Assembly: GCF_014648875.1 (NCBI RefSeq)
Contig: NZ_BMRY01000003.1
Span: forward strand, 620,001 to 684,000
DNA from: Streptomyces parvus
GTDB lineage: Bacteria; Actinomycetota; Actinomycetes; Streptomycetales; Streptomycetaceae
DNA length: 64,000 bases
Reading direction: 5' to 3'
Shown here: piece by piece, positions 37,686 through 45,885 of the stretch
How the letters are laid out: every line of letters begins with the position of its first letter
Numbering within the stretch: the first letter of the stretch is position 1
The notes under the pieces: model-generated
Databases searched by the model: none
What the model was told of the DNA's origin: nothing
Seen by the model: the letters and a program-made list of their open reading frames with translations, nothing else
Position numbers and translations under genes: made by a program

Positions 37686-39215
37686 ATGGATACCAGGCGC
37701 CTGCTCCGCACCTTCGCCATCGGGATCGGCACTGCCGGCCTGCTCATCTCCGGCTGCAGCGGCAGCGGCTCGTCACCGAACGCCTCGGCCACCGGGACCG
37801 CTGCCCCCGAGGGGCTGTCGACGTACTACACGCAGAAGCTGAGCTGGCGCGACTGCGGGGTGGAGGGGTTCGAGTGCACGACGATGAAGGCGCCGAGGGA
37901 CTACGACCAGCCGGACGACGGGGACATCGAGCTCGCCGTCTCCCGTAAGAAGGCCACCGGCCCCGGTAAGCGGATCGGTTCCCTCCTGGTGAACCCGGGC
38001 GGCCCCGGCGGCTCCGCGATCGGCTACCTCCAGGGGTACGCGGCCCTCGGGTATTCCGCCCCGGTGCGGGCCCGCTACGACATGGTGGCGATCGATCCGC
38101 GCGGCGTGGCCCGCAGCGAGCCCGTCGAGTGCCTCACGGGCAAGGAGATGGACGCCTACACCCAGGTCGACCAGACACCGGACGACGACGCGGAGGTCCG
38201 GAAGCTCACCGCCGCCTTCGAGAAGTTCGCGGCGGGCTGCGAGAAGCGGTCCGGCGAGATCCTGCCGTACGTCTCGACCGTCGACACGGCCCGCGACATG
38301 GACGTCCTGCGCGCGCTGCTCGGCGACGAGAAGCTGCACTACGTCGGGGCGTCGTACGGCACCTTCCTGGGTGCCACCTACGCGGACCTCTTCCCGCAGC
38401 GGGCGGGCCGCCTGGTCCTGGACGGCGCGATGGACCCGTCCCTGAAGGCGATCGACATGAACCGGGACCAGACGGCGGGCTTCGAGGGGGCCTTCCAGTC
38501 CTTCGCCGCGGACTGTGTGAAGCAGCCGGACTGCCCGCTCGGCACCACGAACACCGCCGACGCCGCAACGGCCCTCAAGCAGCTCTTCACGGACCTGGAC
38601 GCGAAGCCGATCCCGACCGGCGACGACCGCGAGCTGACCGAGTCCCTGGCCACGACCGGGGTGATCGCCGCGATGTACGACGAGGCGGCCTGGCCGCAGC
38701 TCCGCGAGGCGCTGGAGGGCGCGCAGCGCAGCGACGGCTCCGGCCTCCTCTCGCTGGCCGACAGCTACTACGAGCGCGGGCCGAACGGGAAGTACGCGAA
38801 CCTGATGTTCGCCAACGCCGCCGTGAACTGCCTCGACCTGCCGTCCGCCTTCGACGGCCCCGACGCGGTCGAGAAGGCGGTCCCGGACTTCGAGAAGGCC
38901 TCCCCGGTCTTCGGCCGCGGCTTCGCCTGGGCCTCCCTGAACTGCGCGTACTGGCCGACGAAGGCCACCGGCACCCCGCACCGCACCGAGGCGAAGGGCG
39001 CCGCCCCGATCGTCGTCGTCGGCACCACCCGCGACCCGGCCACCCCGTACAAGTGGTCCGAGGCCCTCGCGGAGCAGCTCTCCTCCGGCACCCTGCTCAC
39101 GTACGAGGGCGACGGCCACACCGCGTACGGCCGGGGCAGCGACTGCATCGACACGGCGATCAACACGTACCTCCTGGAGGGCACCCCGCCCACCGACGGC
39201 AAGAAGTGCACTTGA
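37686..39215 (+). CDS. Secreted S33-family alpha/beta hydrolase (tripeptidyl aminopeptidase-like lipoprotein)
   Basis: A 509-residue lipoprotein: signal peptide with lipobox ISGC (Cys24). The alpha/beta-hydrolase core has HGFP-equivalent NPGGPGGSAIGY, nucleophile GASYGTFLG (Ser223), Asp in TTRDPATPY and His in GDGHTAYG. The TAP-like C-terminal domain and paired cysteines are characteristic of Streptomyces tripeptidyl aminopeptidases (MEROPS S33), which trim peptides outside the cell. The substrate is inferred. A hairpin terminator follows at 39240, just before the tRNA. Confidence 0.9.
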   Translation: MDTRRLLRTFAIGIGTAGLLISGCSGSGSSPNASATGTAAPEGLSTYYTQKLSWRDCGVEGFECTTMKAPRDYDQPDDGDIELAVSRKKATGPGKRIGSLLVNPGGPGGSAIGYLQGYAALGYSAPVRARYDMVAIDPRGVARSEPVECLTGKEMDAYTQVDQTPDDDAEVRKLTAAFEKFAAGCEKRSGEILPYVSTVDTARDMDVLRALLGDEKLHYVGASYGTFLGATYADLFPQRAGRLVLDGAMDPSLKAIDMNRDQTAGFEGAFQSFAADCVKQPDCPLGTTNTADAATALKQLFTDLDAKPIPTGDDRELTESLATTGVIAAMYDEAAWPQLREALEGAQRSDGSGLLSLADSYYERGPNGKYANLMFANAAVNCLDLPSAFDGPDAVEKAVPDFEKASPVFGRGFAWASLNCAYWPTKATGTPHRTEAKGAAPIVVVGTTRDPATPYKWSEALAEQLSSGTLLTYEGDGHTAYGRGSDCIDTAINTYLLEGTPPTDGKKCT

Positions 39216-39239
39216 CCCACGCTGACCAGGACAAACGCC

Positions 39240-39271
39240 TCCGGGGGTGCCGTGTGCGAAGCACCCCCGGA
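39240..39271 (+). terminator. Hairpin terminator after the S33 hydrolase
   Basis: An 11-bp perfect stem (39240-39250 with 39261-39271) around a 10-base loop, 25 bases past the stop codon. It separates the hydrolase gene from the tRNA promoter. Confidence 0.8.
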
Positions 39272-39283
39272 AACTGTGTAGAC

Positions 39284-39311
39284 TTGGCCCCGCCGCTGAT
39301 CGCACCATAGT
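39284..39311 (+). promoter_or_regulatory. Probable tRNA-Thr promoter
   Basis: TTGGCC at 39284-39289 and CATAGT at 39306-39311, spaced by 16 bases. The -10 ends 12 bases ahead of the tRNA 5' end. Housekeeping-like but imperfect. Confidence 0.45.
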
Positions 39312-39323
39312 GCGACAGGGCGC

Positions 39324-39397
39324 GCCGCCTTAGCTCAGTTGGCCAGAGCAACGCACTCGTAATGCGTAGGTCTCGGGTTCGAATCCCGAAGGCGGCT
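39324..39397 (+). tRNA. tRNA-Thr (anticodon CGT)
   Basis: A 74-base cloverleaf. Acceptor GCCGCCT pairs with AGGCGGC, the D arm is GCTC/GAGC, and the anticodon stem is ACGCA/TGCGT with loop CTCGTAA. The T arm is TCGGG/CCCGA with loop TTCGAAT. The CCA end is not encoded. The 3' part of the gene is the attachment site of the integrated element, which regenerates an intact tRNA. Confidence 0.96.
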
Positions 39398-39400
39398 CAG
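39356..39400. repeat. attL: 45-bp direct repeat at tRNA-Thr 3' end
   Basis: Identical over 45 bp to 54385-54429. It starts in the anticodon loop and ends three bases past the tRNA. The flanking bases differ on both sides, so the repeat is exactly bounded. This is the usual att core of tRNA-targeting tyrosine integrases. Confidence 0.95.
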
Positions 39401-39431
39401 CTAGGAAACCGCAGATCAGATGCGGTACGCG

Positions 39432-39466
39432 ACTGGCCCCCGGCAAGATCACCGCCGGGGGCCAGT
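39432..39466. terminator. Hairpin between attL and the integrase gene
   Basis: A 13-bp stem (39432-39444 with 39454-39466) around a 9-base loop, with ATTTT shortly after on the plus strand. It lies 25 bases past the integrase stop and can end both the leftward integrase transcript and the rightward tRNA transcript. Confidence 0.75.
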
Positions 39467-39491
39467 ACGCATTTTGTACGTGCTGCTGTGC

Positions 39492-40694
39492 CTAGGTGCC
39501 GACCGCGACCGGCGCATCCTTCATCGCCAGTGCGACAAGCCGCCCTGCGTCGAGGGCATCCGCGACCTCGTCGAGCCGGTCCGGGAACAGGTGCCCGTAG
39601 ATGTTCAGCGTCATCGACGCGTCCTTGTGGCCCAGCATCAGCTGGATGACCTTCACGTCGGCGCCGGCCGCGATGGCGAGCGACGCCGCGGTGTGCCGGA
39701 GCTTGTGCGGGGTGATGCCCATGCCGCCCAGCCCGGCCTCCTTCACCGCCGGGTCGAAGACCCGGTTGCGGAAGTTGTTGTAGCGCAGTGGCCCGCCCTC
39801 CGGGGCCGTGAACAGCAGATCCTGCTGACCCTTGCCGTGGGCCAGGGTGCCGAGCTCGTCGGCGAACGACCGGGGGATCGGCACGCTGCGCTTTTCGTGG
39901 TTCTTCACCGGGCCCAGCTCCAGCACCCCGCCGACGTCGGTGAAGTTCTGGACGATCCGGATCCGCCGCTTCGGCACCAGCAGCCGGCCCGCCTTGATGG
40001 CCGACGCTTCCGCCCACCGGATACCGCTGTACCCCAGCGTGAGGATCATCAGCCGGTACTCGCCCGCCGCGAGGGCCAGGCGCTCCAGCTGGTCGTAGGT
40101 GAGGTAGACGTGCTCGTCCTCGTCGTCCGGCCGGGGGAGTTCGTGGTCGTGGCAGGGGCTGGAGCTGATCCGCTTCGAGAACACGGCGTGCTTCATCACC
40201 ATCGACAGCACCCGGTACGCCTTGATGATCCGGGCGGCCCCGAGGAGCTTCCCCGACTTGCCGGGCTTCGTCTCCAGCTCGGTCAGCCACGCGGAGACGT
40301 CCTCCCACTGGATCGCCCCGACCTGCCAGTCACCCCACTTCGGGATGACGTAGTTGTCGAGGAGATCCCGGTAGTCCCGTCGGGTGGTCCGGCCGATCTT
40401 CCGCTTCGAGGTGAACCACTCCTCGGCCACCAGCTTCGTCGCGGCCTTCCCCGACTTCGGGTCGCGGTAGCTGCCCTTGTCGAGGCGGGCCGTGATGGCG
40501 TGCATCTCGGCTTCCGCCTGCGGCAGCTTCAGGAACGTCGCAGCCTTGCCCTTGCCGTCCGGCCCGTACCAGCGGACACGCCACCGCCCCGGCGGCTTCC
40601 GCTTGCTGCCGGCGCGCTTCGCCTCCTGCCATCCCTCCATGGCCGCCCGGTAGTCGGCGTGGTTCTCGCGATCCTCAATCCACACTCGGGCCAT
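39492..40694 (-). CDS. int: Tyrosine recombinase integrase of the AICE
   Basis: A 400-residue site-specific recombinase. The catalytic set is visible: Arg226 in SGIRWAEA, Lys in the VKNHEKRS hairpin, His330 and Arg333 in HKLRHTA, His356 in LGHKD and the nucleophile Tyr366 in NIYGH. The N-terminal half has the arm-binding and SAM-like core-binding domains. ATG 40694 is chosen because AAGGAGG lies just upstream; ATG 40718 is longer but lacks one. It overlaps the end of the XRE gene by 20 bases, so the two are co-transcribed. It integrates and, with Xis, excises the element at tRNA-Thr. Confidence 0.94.
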   Translation of the reverse strand: MARVWIEDRENHADYRAAMEGWQEAKRAGSKRKPPGRWRVRWYGPDGKGKAATFLKLPQAEAEMHAITARLDKGSYRDPKSGKAATKLVAEEWFTSKRKIGRTTRRDYRDLLDNYVIPKWGDWQVGAIQWEDVSAWLTELETKPGKSGKLLGAARIIKAYRVLSMVMKHAVFSKRISSSPCHDHELPRPDDEDEHVYLTYDQLERLALAAGEYRLMILTLGYSGIRWAEASAIKAGRLLVPKRRIRIVQNFTDVGGVLELGPVKNHEKRSVPIPRSFADELGTLAHGKGQQDLLFTAPEGGPLRYNNFRNRVFDPAVKEAGLGGMGITPHKLRHTAASLAIAAGADVKVIQLMLGHKDASMTLNIYGHLFPDRLDEVADALDAGRLVALAMKDAPVAVGT

Positions 40695-41292
40695 CGGTGC
40701 CTCCTTCCGGCTCGACAAGGCCCTGCTTGCGCAGCCACTCGTCCATAGGGAAACCGGATTCGCGCAGCCAGGCGTTCACCATGGCAGCGTCGCGACCCAC
40801 GGGGCCCAGCCACTGGGGCAGGCCGTACAGCTGAAACTCAAGAAACTCCGTCCGCTCCCTGCCGGGAGTCAGCCGGAACGGACGTTGCCCCTGCGCCCAC
40901 TTCCATGCGTCGGAAGCATCCGTGGTGCCACCGCCCGTGACTTCGACAGAGTCCGTACCCCTCTCGGTAAACGGCAGGAGGAGCGCGGCTGGCGAGACGC
41001 CCAGGACTGTGGCAAGAGCCGCCAGGTCCCCGACATCAACCCGGCGCTCCGCTCGCTCCACCTTGGCTACGGCGGACGCCGCGATGGGACGGCCTGCCTG
41101 CTCAAGCCGGCTGGCGAGTTCATACGTCGACCAGCTGCGGGCCTCACGGATTCGGCGCACGTTGCTGGCGACGTGCTTTCCGGTGGGGTCGGTGATCTTC
41201 GTGGCTGCACGGGGCTTCGAGGTCATGCCCGAGAGCTTACGGCTCGTTGGAGTCCCCAAGAGCTTCGGATGGTCTGTTACTGTCACTGACAT
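40675..41292 (-). CDS. XRE-family regulator, putative AICE repressor
   Basis: A 205-residue protein. Residues ~40-110 form an XRE helix-turn-helix (NVRRIREARSWSTYELASRL, then AVAKVERAERRVDVGDL). The C-terminal half is Trp-rich and of unknown fold. A strong promoter (41299-41327) places its start site at about 41292, exactly at the first ATG, so it may be translated leaderless. ATG 41226 is the alternative but has no Shine-Dalgarno site. It is co-transcribed with int. The 17-bp operator over its own promoter recurs at the transfer operon promoter, making this protein the best candidate for the element's master repressor. Confidence 0.82.
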   Translation of the reverse strand: MSVTVTDHPKLLGTPTSRKLSGMTSKPRAATKITDPTGKHVASNVRRIREARSWSTYELASRLEQAGRPIAASAVAKVERAERRVDVGDLAALATVLGVSPAALLLPFTERGTDSVEVTGGGTTDASDAWKWAQGQRPFRLTPGRERTEFLEFQLYGLPQWLGPVGRDAAMVNAWLRESGFPMDEWLRKQGLVEPEGGTDGPSVD

Positions 41293-41298
41293 GGCCCG

Positions 41299-41327
41299 AT
41301 TATCGCTTACGGCGAGTCGGTAATCAA
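41299..41327 (-). promoter_or_regulatory. Promoter of the XRE-int operon
   Basis: On the minus strand, -35 TTGATT (41322-41327), a 17-base spacer and -10 GATAAT (41299-41304). It is near consensus for the vegetative sigma factor. The -35 lies inside the 17-bp operator at 41314-41330. Confidence 0.75.
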
Positions 41328-41330
41328 CTC
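41314..41330. promoter_or_regulatory. 17-bp operator, left copy
   Basis: Plus-strand GAGTCGGTAATCAACTC is an imperfect palindrome (half-site GAGTYG). It matches 14 of 17 positions with the right copy at 54214-54230 and overlaps the -35 box in the same register. It lies 15 bases upstream of the xis start, so it may also affect xis. Confidence 0.65.
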
Positions 41331-41344
41331 ACGCGAGGTGGGAA

Positions 41345-41548
41345 GTGACTGACGCACTGCTGAGCCCCCGGCAAGTGGGAGAGACGTACGGCTTCACCGC
41401 GGGGACCTTGGCCAACTGGCGTTGGGCCGGGACCGGCCCCGACTACATCAAGACCAGTCCCGGCAAGGGAGGCCGCATCAGGTACAAGCGCAGCGCCGTC
41501 GAGAAGTGGCTGAACGAGCGCACTGTGAGCGGAGGCGCGGCGGCATGA
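41345..41548 (+). CDS. xis: Excisionase / helix-turn-helix DNA-binding protein
   Basis: A 67-residue protein from GTG 41345, preceded by GAGG. It is a MerR-like winged helix typical of AICE Xis: LSPRQVGETYGFTAGTLANWRW, then GGRIRYKRSAVEKWL. It binds att DNA to direct excision together with Int. It diverges from the XRE gene across the operator region. Its TGA overlaps the next ATG by four bases, so it leads the replication operon. Confidence 0.87.
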   Translation: MTDALLSPRQVGETYGFTAGTLANWRWAGTGPDYIKTSPGKGGRIRYKRSAVEKWLNERTVSGGAAA

Positions 41549-41847
41549 GCGCAAAGAGAAACGCCCCGGGGGCAACCGGGGCGCTCAGAGACCAACTGGA
41601 CGGCGGGTCGGCTACCACCGTAGCGCGTGCCTCTGTCATCGCGCACTGCCGTGCCTACGCGGCCCGCGGCTGCTTCGGCCGCTACTGGGTGCTCGTCATC
41701 GACACCTGCCCCCACTGCGCCGAACGGCACACCCACGGCGGCGGCCCCGGGCGCCGCCCCTCCTTCGGGCACCGCCTCGCACACTGCGGAGGCAGTCCCG
41801 CCGGCCGCGGCTACTGGCTGGAGCCCACCACCGAGGAGGCAGCGTGA
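41545..41847 (+). CDS. Small zinc-finger-like AICE protein
   Basis: A 100-residue protein overlapping xis and the primase gene by four bases each. A CPHCAERHTHGGG motif (about residues 53-65) and further His/Cys residues (HCRAYAARGC, AHCGG) suggest zinc binding. No named family is recognised. Strict coupling between xis and the replication genes implies a role in excision or replication. Confidence 0.75.
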   Translation: MSAKRNAPGATGALRDQLDGGSATTVARASVIAHCRAYAARGCFGRYWVLVIDTCPHCAERHTHGGGPGRRPSFGHRLAHCGGSPAGRGYWLEPTTEEAA

Positions 41848-42689
41848 CACCCCTCGAAGGAGCCCTCTGGCTCATCCGCCGCGGGTTCCCCGTCTTCCCC
41901 GCGGACCACCCCGGGACCGAGCAGTGCAGCGGGATCGGCCGCGGCCACGACCCGGCGACCTGCACCGACCGGGGCAAGCACCCGTGCGTCCCCTTCACCC
42001 GCGCCCACACCCTCGACGAGGACCAGGCGCACAGCAGCATCGGCGCGCGGCTCCGCAACGTCGGTATCGCCGTGGGTGCCTGCTCGGGCCCGAACGGGGC
42101 GCGGCTCCTCGTCGTCGACAGCGACCGGCCGAACGCCATCGAGGACGCGGCGGCAGCGTTCGGCTACCGGCACACACCCACGATGCGCGTCACCACCGCC
42201 AAGGGACACCACGACTACTACTGGGCGCCCGCCAGCACCCAGCTCGGTAACGGACTTGGGGCCCTGCGGGGCAAGTTCGACGGCGACGTGCGCAGCGGCA
42301 ACGGGTACGTCATCGGCCCCGGGTCCGTCCACGCGACCGGCGTCGTCTACGAACTCGTCGACCCCGAGCAGCCCCCCATGGAGCTTCCCGCGTGGCTGCT
42401 CGCCGCGCTCCAGACCACCCCGGCCCGCGCGGCGGACGCGGCAGCCACCGGTCCCGCGCCCAAGGCGGAAGGGCGACTCACCCCCCTGGTGCGGTTCGTC
42501 CTTGAGTCGGCGGACGGAGAGCGGAACAACCGCCTCTACTGGGCCGCCTGCCGCGCGTTCGACCAGCGCGCAGACGACGGCCCGGCGGTCGCCAGTGCAC
42601 TGCTCGCCGCGGCCTCCCACATCGGGCTCCCTGAAGGGGAAGCCCGCCAGACCATCACTTCCGCCTACCGAGCAAGGGCCACCCGATGA
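41844..42689 (+). CDS. Bifunctional DNA primase/polymerase (prim-pol) of the AICE
   Basis: A 281-residue protein from GTG 41844 with GAGGAGG upstream. It has the prim-pol fold: WLIRRGFPVFP at the start, GRGKHPCVP-like loops, LLVVDSD (metal-binding Asp pair), TAKGHHDYYW and RSGNGYVIGPGS. Such archaeo-eukaryotic-type primases prime and extend DNA in AICE replication modules of the prim-pol class. It overlaps the helicase-like gene by four bases; together they form the replication unit. Confidence 0.88.
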   Translation: MTPLEGALWLIRRGFPVFPADHPGTEQCSGIGRGHDPATCTDRGKHPCVPFTRAHTLDEDQAHSSIGARLRNVGIAVGACSGPNGARLLVVDSDRPNAIEDAAAAFGYRHTPTMRVTTAKGHHDYYWAPASTQLGNGLGALRGKFDGDVRSGNGYVIGPGSVHATGVVYELVDPEQPPMELPAWLLAALQTTPARAADAAATGPAPKAEGRLTPLVRFVLESADGERNNRLYWAACRAFDQRADDGPAVASALLAAASHIGLPEGEARQTITSAYRARATR

Positions 42690-44509
42690 CCGACGACACC
42701 ACCGCGCAGGCGCGCGCGATCCTGGAACAGAACGGCATCGAGGAGCCCGAGGAGAAGCAAGGCCGGGGCCCGTCGCAGGCCGCGCAGCTCGTTGCCATCG
42801 CGCGCAAGCGGTACGACCTGTTCATGTCCGAGGACGGGCGCCCCTACGGCGTGAAAACCGACGGGGCGAACATCGCCCTCCCGCTCCGCGGAAAGGCCGG
42901 CCTGCGCTCCCAGCTCTCCCGGATCTACAACGACGAGCACGGCGGGGCCGTCGCCTCACAGTCCGCGCTCGCCGACGCGATGACCGTCCTCGAAGGCGTC
43001 GCCCAGGCCGCCGACCCCCGCGTGCCGCACGTCCGGGTGGCACGCCACGGGGACGGAGTCGTTGTCGACCTCGGCGACGCGGACGGCCGATGCGTCGTCA
43101 TCACCCCCGATGGGTGGGACCGTTCGGCCCGCTCGCCGGTGCTCTTCCGCCGCTCGGGCGCCATGAAGCCCCTTCCCGCACCCCTGCGGGACGGTGACGG
43201 TCTGGCCAAGCTCCGCGACCTGCTCAACACCGACGAGGAAGGGTTCCGGCTCCTCGTCGCCTGGCTGGTCGCCTGCTTCATCCCCGACCTGCCGCACCCC
43301 ATCCTCACGTTCCGCGGCGAGCAGGGCACCGGCAAGTCCTACTCGGCGAAGATGGTCATCGGCATCATCGACCCGTCCGGCGCCCCGAAGCGCACCGCGC
43401 CGCGCGACATCAAGTCCTGGGCGACGCAGGCGTTCAACTCCTGGGCCCTGTGCCTCGACAACGTGTCCGTCATCCCCGACTGGCTGTCCGACGCGTTGTG
43501 TCGCGCGGTCACCGGGGACGGCATCGTCGACCGGGCCCTGTACACCGACGACGACGTCGTCGTGCTGGAGTTCCGCCGGGTCCTGGCCATGACCACCATC
43601 GACGCCGGGGCGCTCGCCGGGGACCTTGCCGAACGGCTGCTCACCATCGAGCTCCACCTGATTCCGGACCACAAGCGGCGTGAGGAAGCCGAGATGGACG
43701 CGGCCTACGCCGAAGCCCATCCGTCCATCTTGGCGTCCCTGTTCGACCTCCTCGCCCAGGTGCTCAAGGTGCTGCCCGACGTAGTCCTGACCGAGCGCCC
43801 GCGCATGGCCGACTTCGCCCGCGTCCTGGCCGCAGTCGACAAGGTCCAGGGCTGGAACACCCTCGGTTCGTACAAGGCGAGCGCTCGCGACGCCGTCACG
43901 GACGTCCTCGACGGCGAGCCGTTCGCGCAGGCCGTGGTGGCGCTCGTCGACCGCGCAGGCGCTGACGGCCTCGTCCTCACAGCGTCGGAGCTGCTGGAGC
44001 GCGTTCCCACCCCGGACAAGCTGCCGAAGAAGTGGCCGAAGGACTCAACCCGCGCTGGCGGGCAGCTCAAGCGCCTCGCCCCAGCGCTCCGGACCGTCGG
44101 TATCGAGGTCGACGACAGCAAGCGCGGCCCGAAGCCGCTCCGGCAGCGCCTGTACCGACTCACGGCAACAGCAGAGAGAAGGTACGAAACAGCGTCCCCA
44201 GCGGCCACCAACACCTCGGATAGTGCCCTGACCAGCGGAAACAGGGGGGTCGCTACAGGGGGGCCGCTAGCGACCCCCCACCCTGCCGGGGGGGCGCTGG
44301 GGGGCGCTGAGGGGGCCGCTGAACTCTTCTCAGCGACCCCCCACAACACCACCCCTGACCTGCACCTTTCCTCGCCGGTGGACGCTGGGACGCTGGGGGA
44401 CGCTGAAATGCAGCCTCTCTCTAGTCAGCCCGTGTGCCTCGCGTGCGAACACCCCATGGACCCGGTACTCACCGCAGCCGGTGACACCCGCCACCCCGGA
44501 TGCGAGTAG
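42686..44509 (+). CDS. Replication helicase-like ATPase of the AICE
   Basis: A 607-residue protein. The central ATPase has Walker A FRGEQGTGKSYSAK (about residues 210-223), then CLDNVSVIPDWLSDALCRAVTGDG with an Asp in the Walker B position, as in phage/plasmid replicative helicases (DUF927/D5 type). The C-terminal ~100 residues are Gly/Pro/Thr-rich and low-complexity, ending in a CxxC...C zinc-like motif. The DNA encoding that part (44244-44342) is an iteron-like repeat array, listed separately. It follows the prim-pol gene in tight overlap and presumably unwinds the element's origin. Confidence 0.83.
   Translation: MTDDTTAQARAILEQNGIEEPEEKQGRGPSQAAQLVAIARKRYDLFMSEDGRPYGVKTDGANIALPLRGKAGLRSQLSRIYNDEHGGAVASQSALADAMTVLEGVAQAADPRVPHVRVARHGDGVVVDLGDADGRCVVITPDGWDRSARSPVLFRRSGAMKPLPAPLRDGDGLAKLRDLLNTDEEGFRLLVAWLVACFIPDLPHPILTFRGEQGTGKSYSAKMVIGIIDPSGAPKRTAPRDIKSWATQAFNSWALCLDNVSVIPDWLSDALCRAVTGDGIVDRALYTDDDVVVLEFRRVLAMTTIDAGALAGDLAERLLTIELHLIPDHKRREEAEMDAAYAEAHPSILASLFDLLAQVLKVLPDVVLTERPRMADFARVLAAVDKVQGWNTLGSYKASARDAVTDVLDGEPFAQAVVALVDRAGADGLVLTASELLERVPTPDKLPKKWPKDSTRAGGQLKRLAPALRTVGIEVDDSKRGPKPLRQRLYRLTATAERRYETASPAATNTSDSALTSGNRGVATGGPLATPHPAGGALGGAEGAAELFSATPHNTTPDLHLSSPVDAGTLGDAEMQPLSSQPVCLACEHPMDPVLTAAGDTRHPGCE
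44244..44342. repeat. Iteron-like repeat array, candidate replication origin
   Basis: About five direct copies of a G-run ending in (T/C)CGCT or CGCT occur at 44244, 44258, about 44288, 44299 and 44311. Two inverted copies, AGCGACCCCCC, lie at 44269-44279 and 44332-44342. The first direct copy GGGGGGTCGCT (44244-44254) mirrors the inverted ones exactly. The array lies within the 3' part of the helicase gene, where the encoded protein is low-complexity. Origins embedded at the end of a rep gene are known in Streptomyces plasmids. Confidence 0.6.
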
Positions 44510-44513
44510 GACC

Positions 44514-44720
44514 ATGCCCAGGACACCCACCCCGCAGCACCGTTTGCACTGCCCCGCCTGCCGCACCATCCGAACCGTGAGGCAGGTCGGCACCGGCACC
44601 GTCAACAGCCGCCGGTGCCTCCTCGTCCAGTGCACCGACAAGGCGTGCGAACTCACCTGGGCCAGCCCGTCCACTACCCGGGGGACGACCACCCGCACGG
44701 CACCGGTCAGGCCCGCGTGA
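44514..44720 (+). CDS. Small zinc-ribbon protein
   Basis: A 68-residue protein from ATG 44514, five bases after the helicase stop. LHCPACRTIRTVRQV and RCLLVQCTDKACELTW give a four-cysteine zinc-ribbon pattern, similar to Ogr/Delta or transcript-associated ribbons. The role is unknown; its place suggests co-transcription with the replication genes. Confidence 0.65.
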   Translation: MPRTPTPQHRLHCPACRTIRTVRQVGTGTVNSRRCLLVQCTDKACELTWASPSTTRGTTTRTAPVRPA

Positions 44721-44872
44721 GCACGCCTCAGAGACCGCACAAAGCCGCAGGTCAGGCAGCCCGCGCCCCTCCTTCTTTGGAGAGGCGGCTCCCCAGCCCC
44801 GCGCCCAGCTTTTGTTTTTCTCTCCCCAGCCAAATGGCACCGAACGATCTTGAAATGAGGAGGTGGTCTGAG

Positions 44873-45139
44873 GTGGCGCAGAAGCCGAATGTCGCGTGCG
44901 CTGGGGGCTGCGGCCGCCTGCTGTGGAGTGGCAGGGGGTCTCTCCCGGCCGGGCGGCGGATGTGCCGGGCGTGCCGGCGCGAGCGGGCGGCGAAGGGGGT
45001 GGAGCGGATCTGTCCTGGCTGTGGGCAGCTGTACGCGGCAGTTGCCTACCAGGGGACGGGGAAGCTGCGCGTCGTCTGCTCGGATGCCTGCCGGAGGGTG
45101 CGGCTCGGCCGGGGCGGCGCTGAGGTGCCCGGAACGTGA
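44873..45139 (+). CDS. Small cysteine-rich zinc-binding protein
   Basis: An 88-residue protein. GTG 44873 is chosen because GAGGAGG lies nine bases upstream; ATG 44834 is a longer option. It contains three CxxC-type pairs (CAGGCG, CRAC, CPGCG) and a final VVCSDACRR, resembling HNH-like or FYDLN-type zinc modules without the catalytic His. No function is assigned. Confidence 0.65.
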   Translation: MAQKPNVACAGGCGRLLWSGRGSLPAGRRMCRACRRERAAKGVERICPGCGQLYAAVAYQGTGKLRVVCSDACRRVRLGRGGAEVPGT

Positions 45140-45201
45140 TGTGCGCCCCACGGCAACGGCGGTGGGGAACGTGGGAACAACACCAGGAAAGAGAGATCGA
45201 G

Positions 45202-45462
45202 ATGACGAAGTTCGTGAAGCGTCCGACGGAGCACGACGGGGATCCGCTGGCGTGGCTCGCGGCGGGGGCTGGCATGGATCTGGACACGGTCCGGTCGCTG
45301 GCGAAGGGCGGCAACCTTGCCCCTGCGGTGCTGCGGTACCAGCGGAGGAAGGACGAGGAGCAGCGCGTGGGCGGGGCGAAGCCCGACCAGCAGCAGCCCG
45401 GAACGAAGCCGCTCACCTCGCAGCAGCGACAGGTTGAGCTGCTTCGCAGGAGGGTGCTGTAG
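45202..45462 (+). CDS. Hypothetical AICE protein
   Basis: An 86-residue hydrophilic protein from ATG 45202, preceded by AGGAAAGAGAG. The first half is acidic and probably helical (GDPLAWLAAGAGMDLDTVRSLA); the second half is Arg/Gln-rich. No family is recognised. Its TAG directly abuts the ATG of the next gene. Confidence 0.6.
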   Translation: MTKFVKRPTEHDGDPLAWLAAGAGMDLDTVRSLAKGGNLAPAVLRYQRRKDEEQRVGGAKPDQQQPGTKPLTSQQRQVELLRRRVL

Positions 45463-45801
45463 ATGAGCCTGGACGATGGTGCGCGTTGGCGGGCCCACTT
45501 GGCGGCTTGCGAGCGCTGGCAGGACGAGCGGCTTGCTGCGTGTCAGGCCGGCGCGGATCAGGCAGAGGCGGAGTTGCGGCGGCGGCCGCACTATCCGGTG
45601 ATCCGTGGGGCGGACAGCGTGAGTCCGGGCGCCCTGTCCTCCGCTCGCATGCAGGGTTGGCGGCGCGGGGGTGCGGAGTTCGAACGGCGGACGGCGCGCC
45701 CTGCATTCGACGGGAACCGCAAGGCGGTGGCGCTGCTGTACGTCTCTGAACAGGAGGAGGGGGCGAGCATCGACGTCGGCGGGGCGCACAGTGCTGCCTG
45801 A
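45463..45801 (+). CDS. Hypothetical AICE protein
   Basis: A 112-residue protein starting immediately after the previous stop. An N-terminal helix rich in Arg, Ala and Glu (ARWRAHLAACERWQDERLAAC) is followed by a less ordered part. No known domain. A hairpin 11 bases after the stop ends the unit. Confidence 0.6.
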   Translation: MSLDDGARWRAHLAACERWQDERLAACQAGADQAEAELRRRPHYPVIRGADSVSPGALSSARMQGWRRGGAEFERRTARPAFDGNRKAVALLYVSEQEEGASIDVGGAHSAA

Positions 45802-45811
45802 CTTGACCCAT

Positions 45812-45858
45812 GCGAAGAACGCTCGGTCTCTCACTGCGAGGGGCTGGGCGTTCTTCGC
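45812..45858 (+). terminator. Hairpin terminator of the replication/cargo operon
   Basis: GCGAAGAACGC (45812-45822) is mirrored exactly at 45848-45858. The 25-base loop is long and there is no U-tract. Confidence 0.6.
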
Positions 45859-45885
45859 GTAACGGCACAGTCGGCGGGGTGTCGC

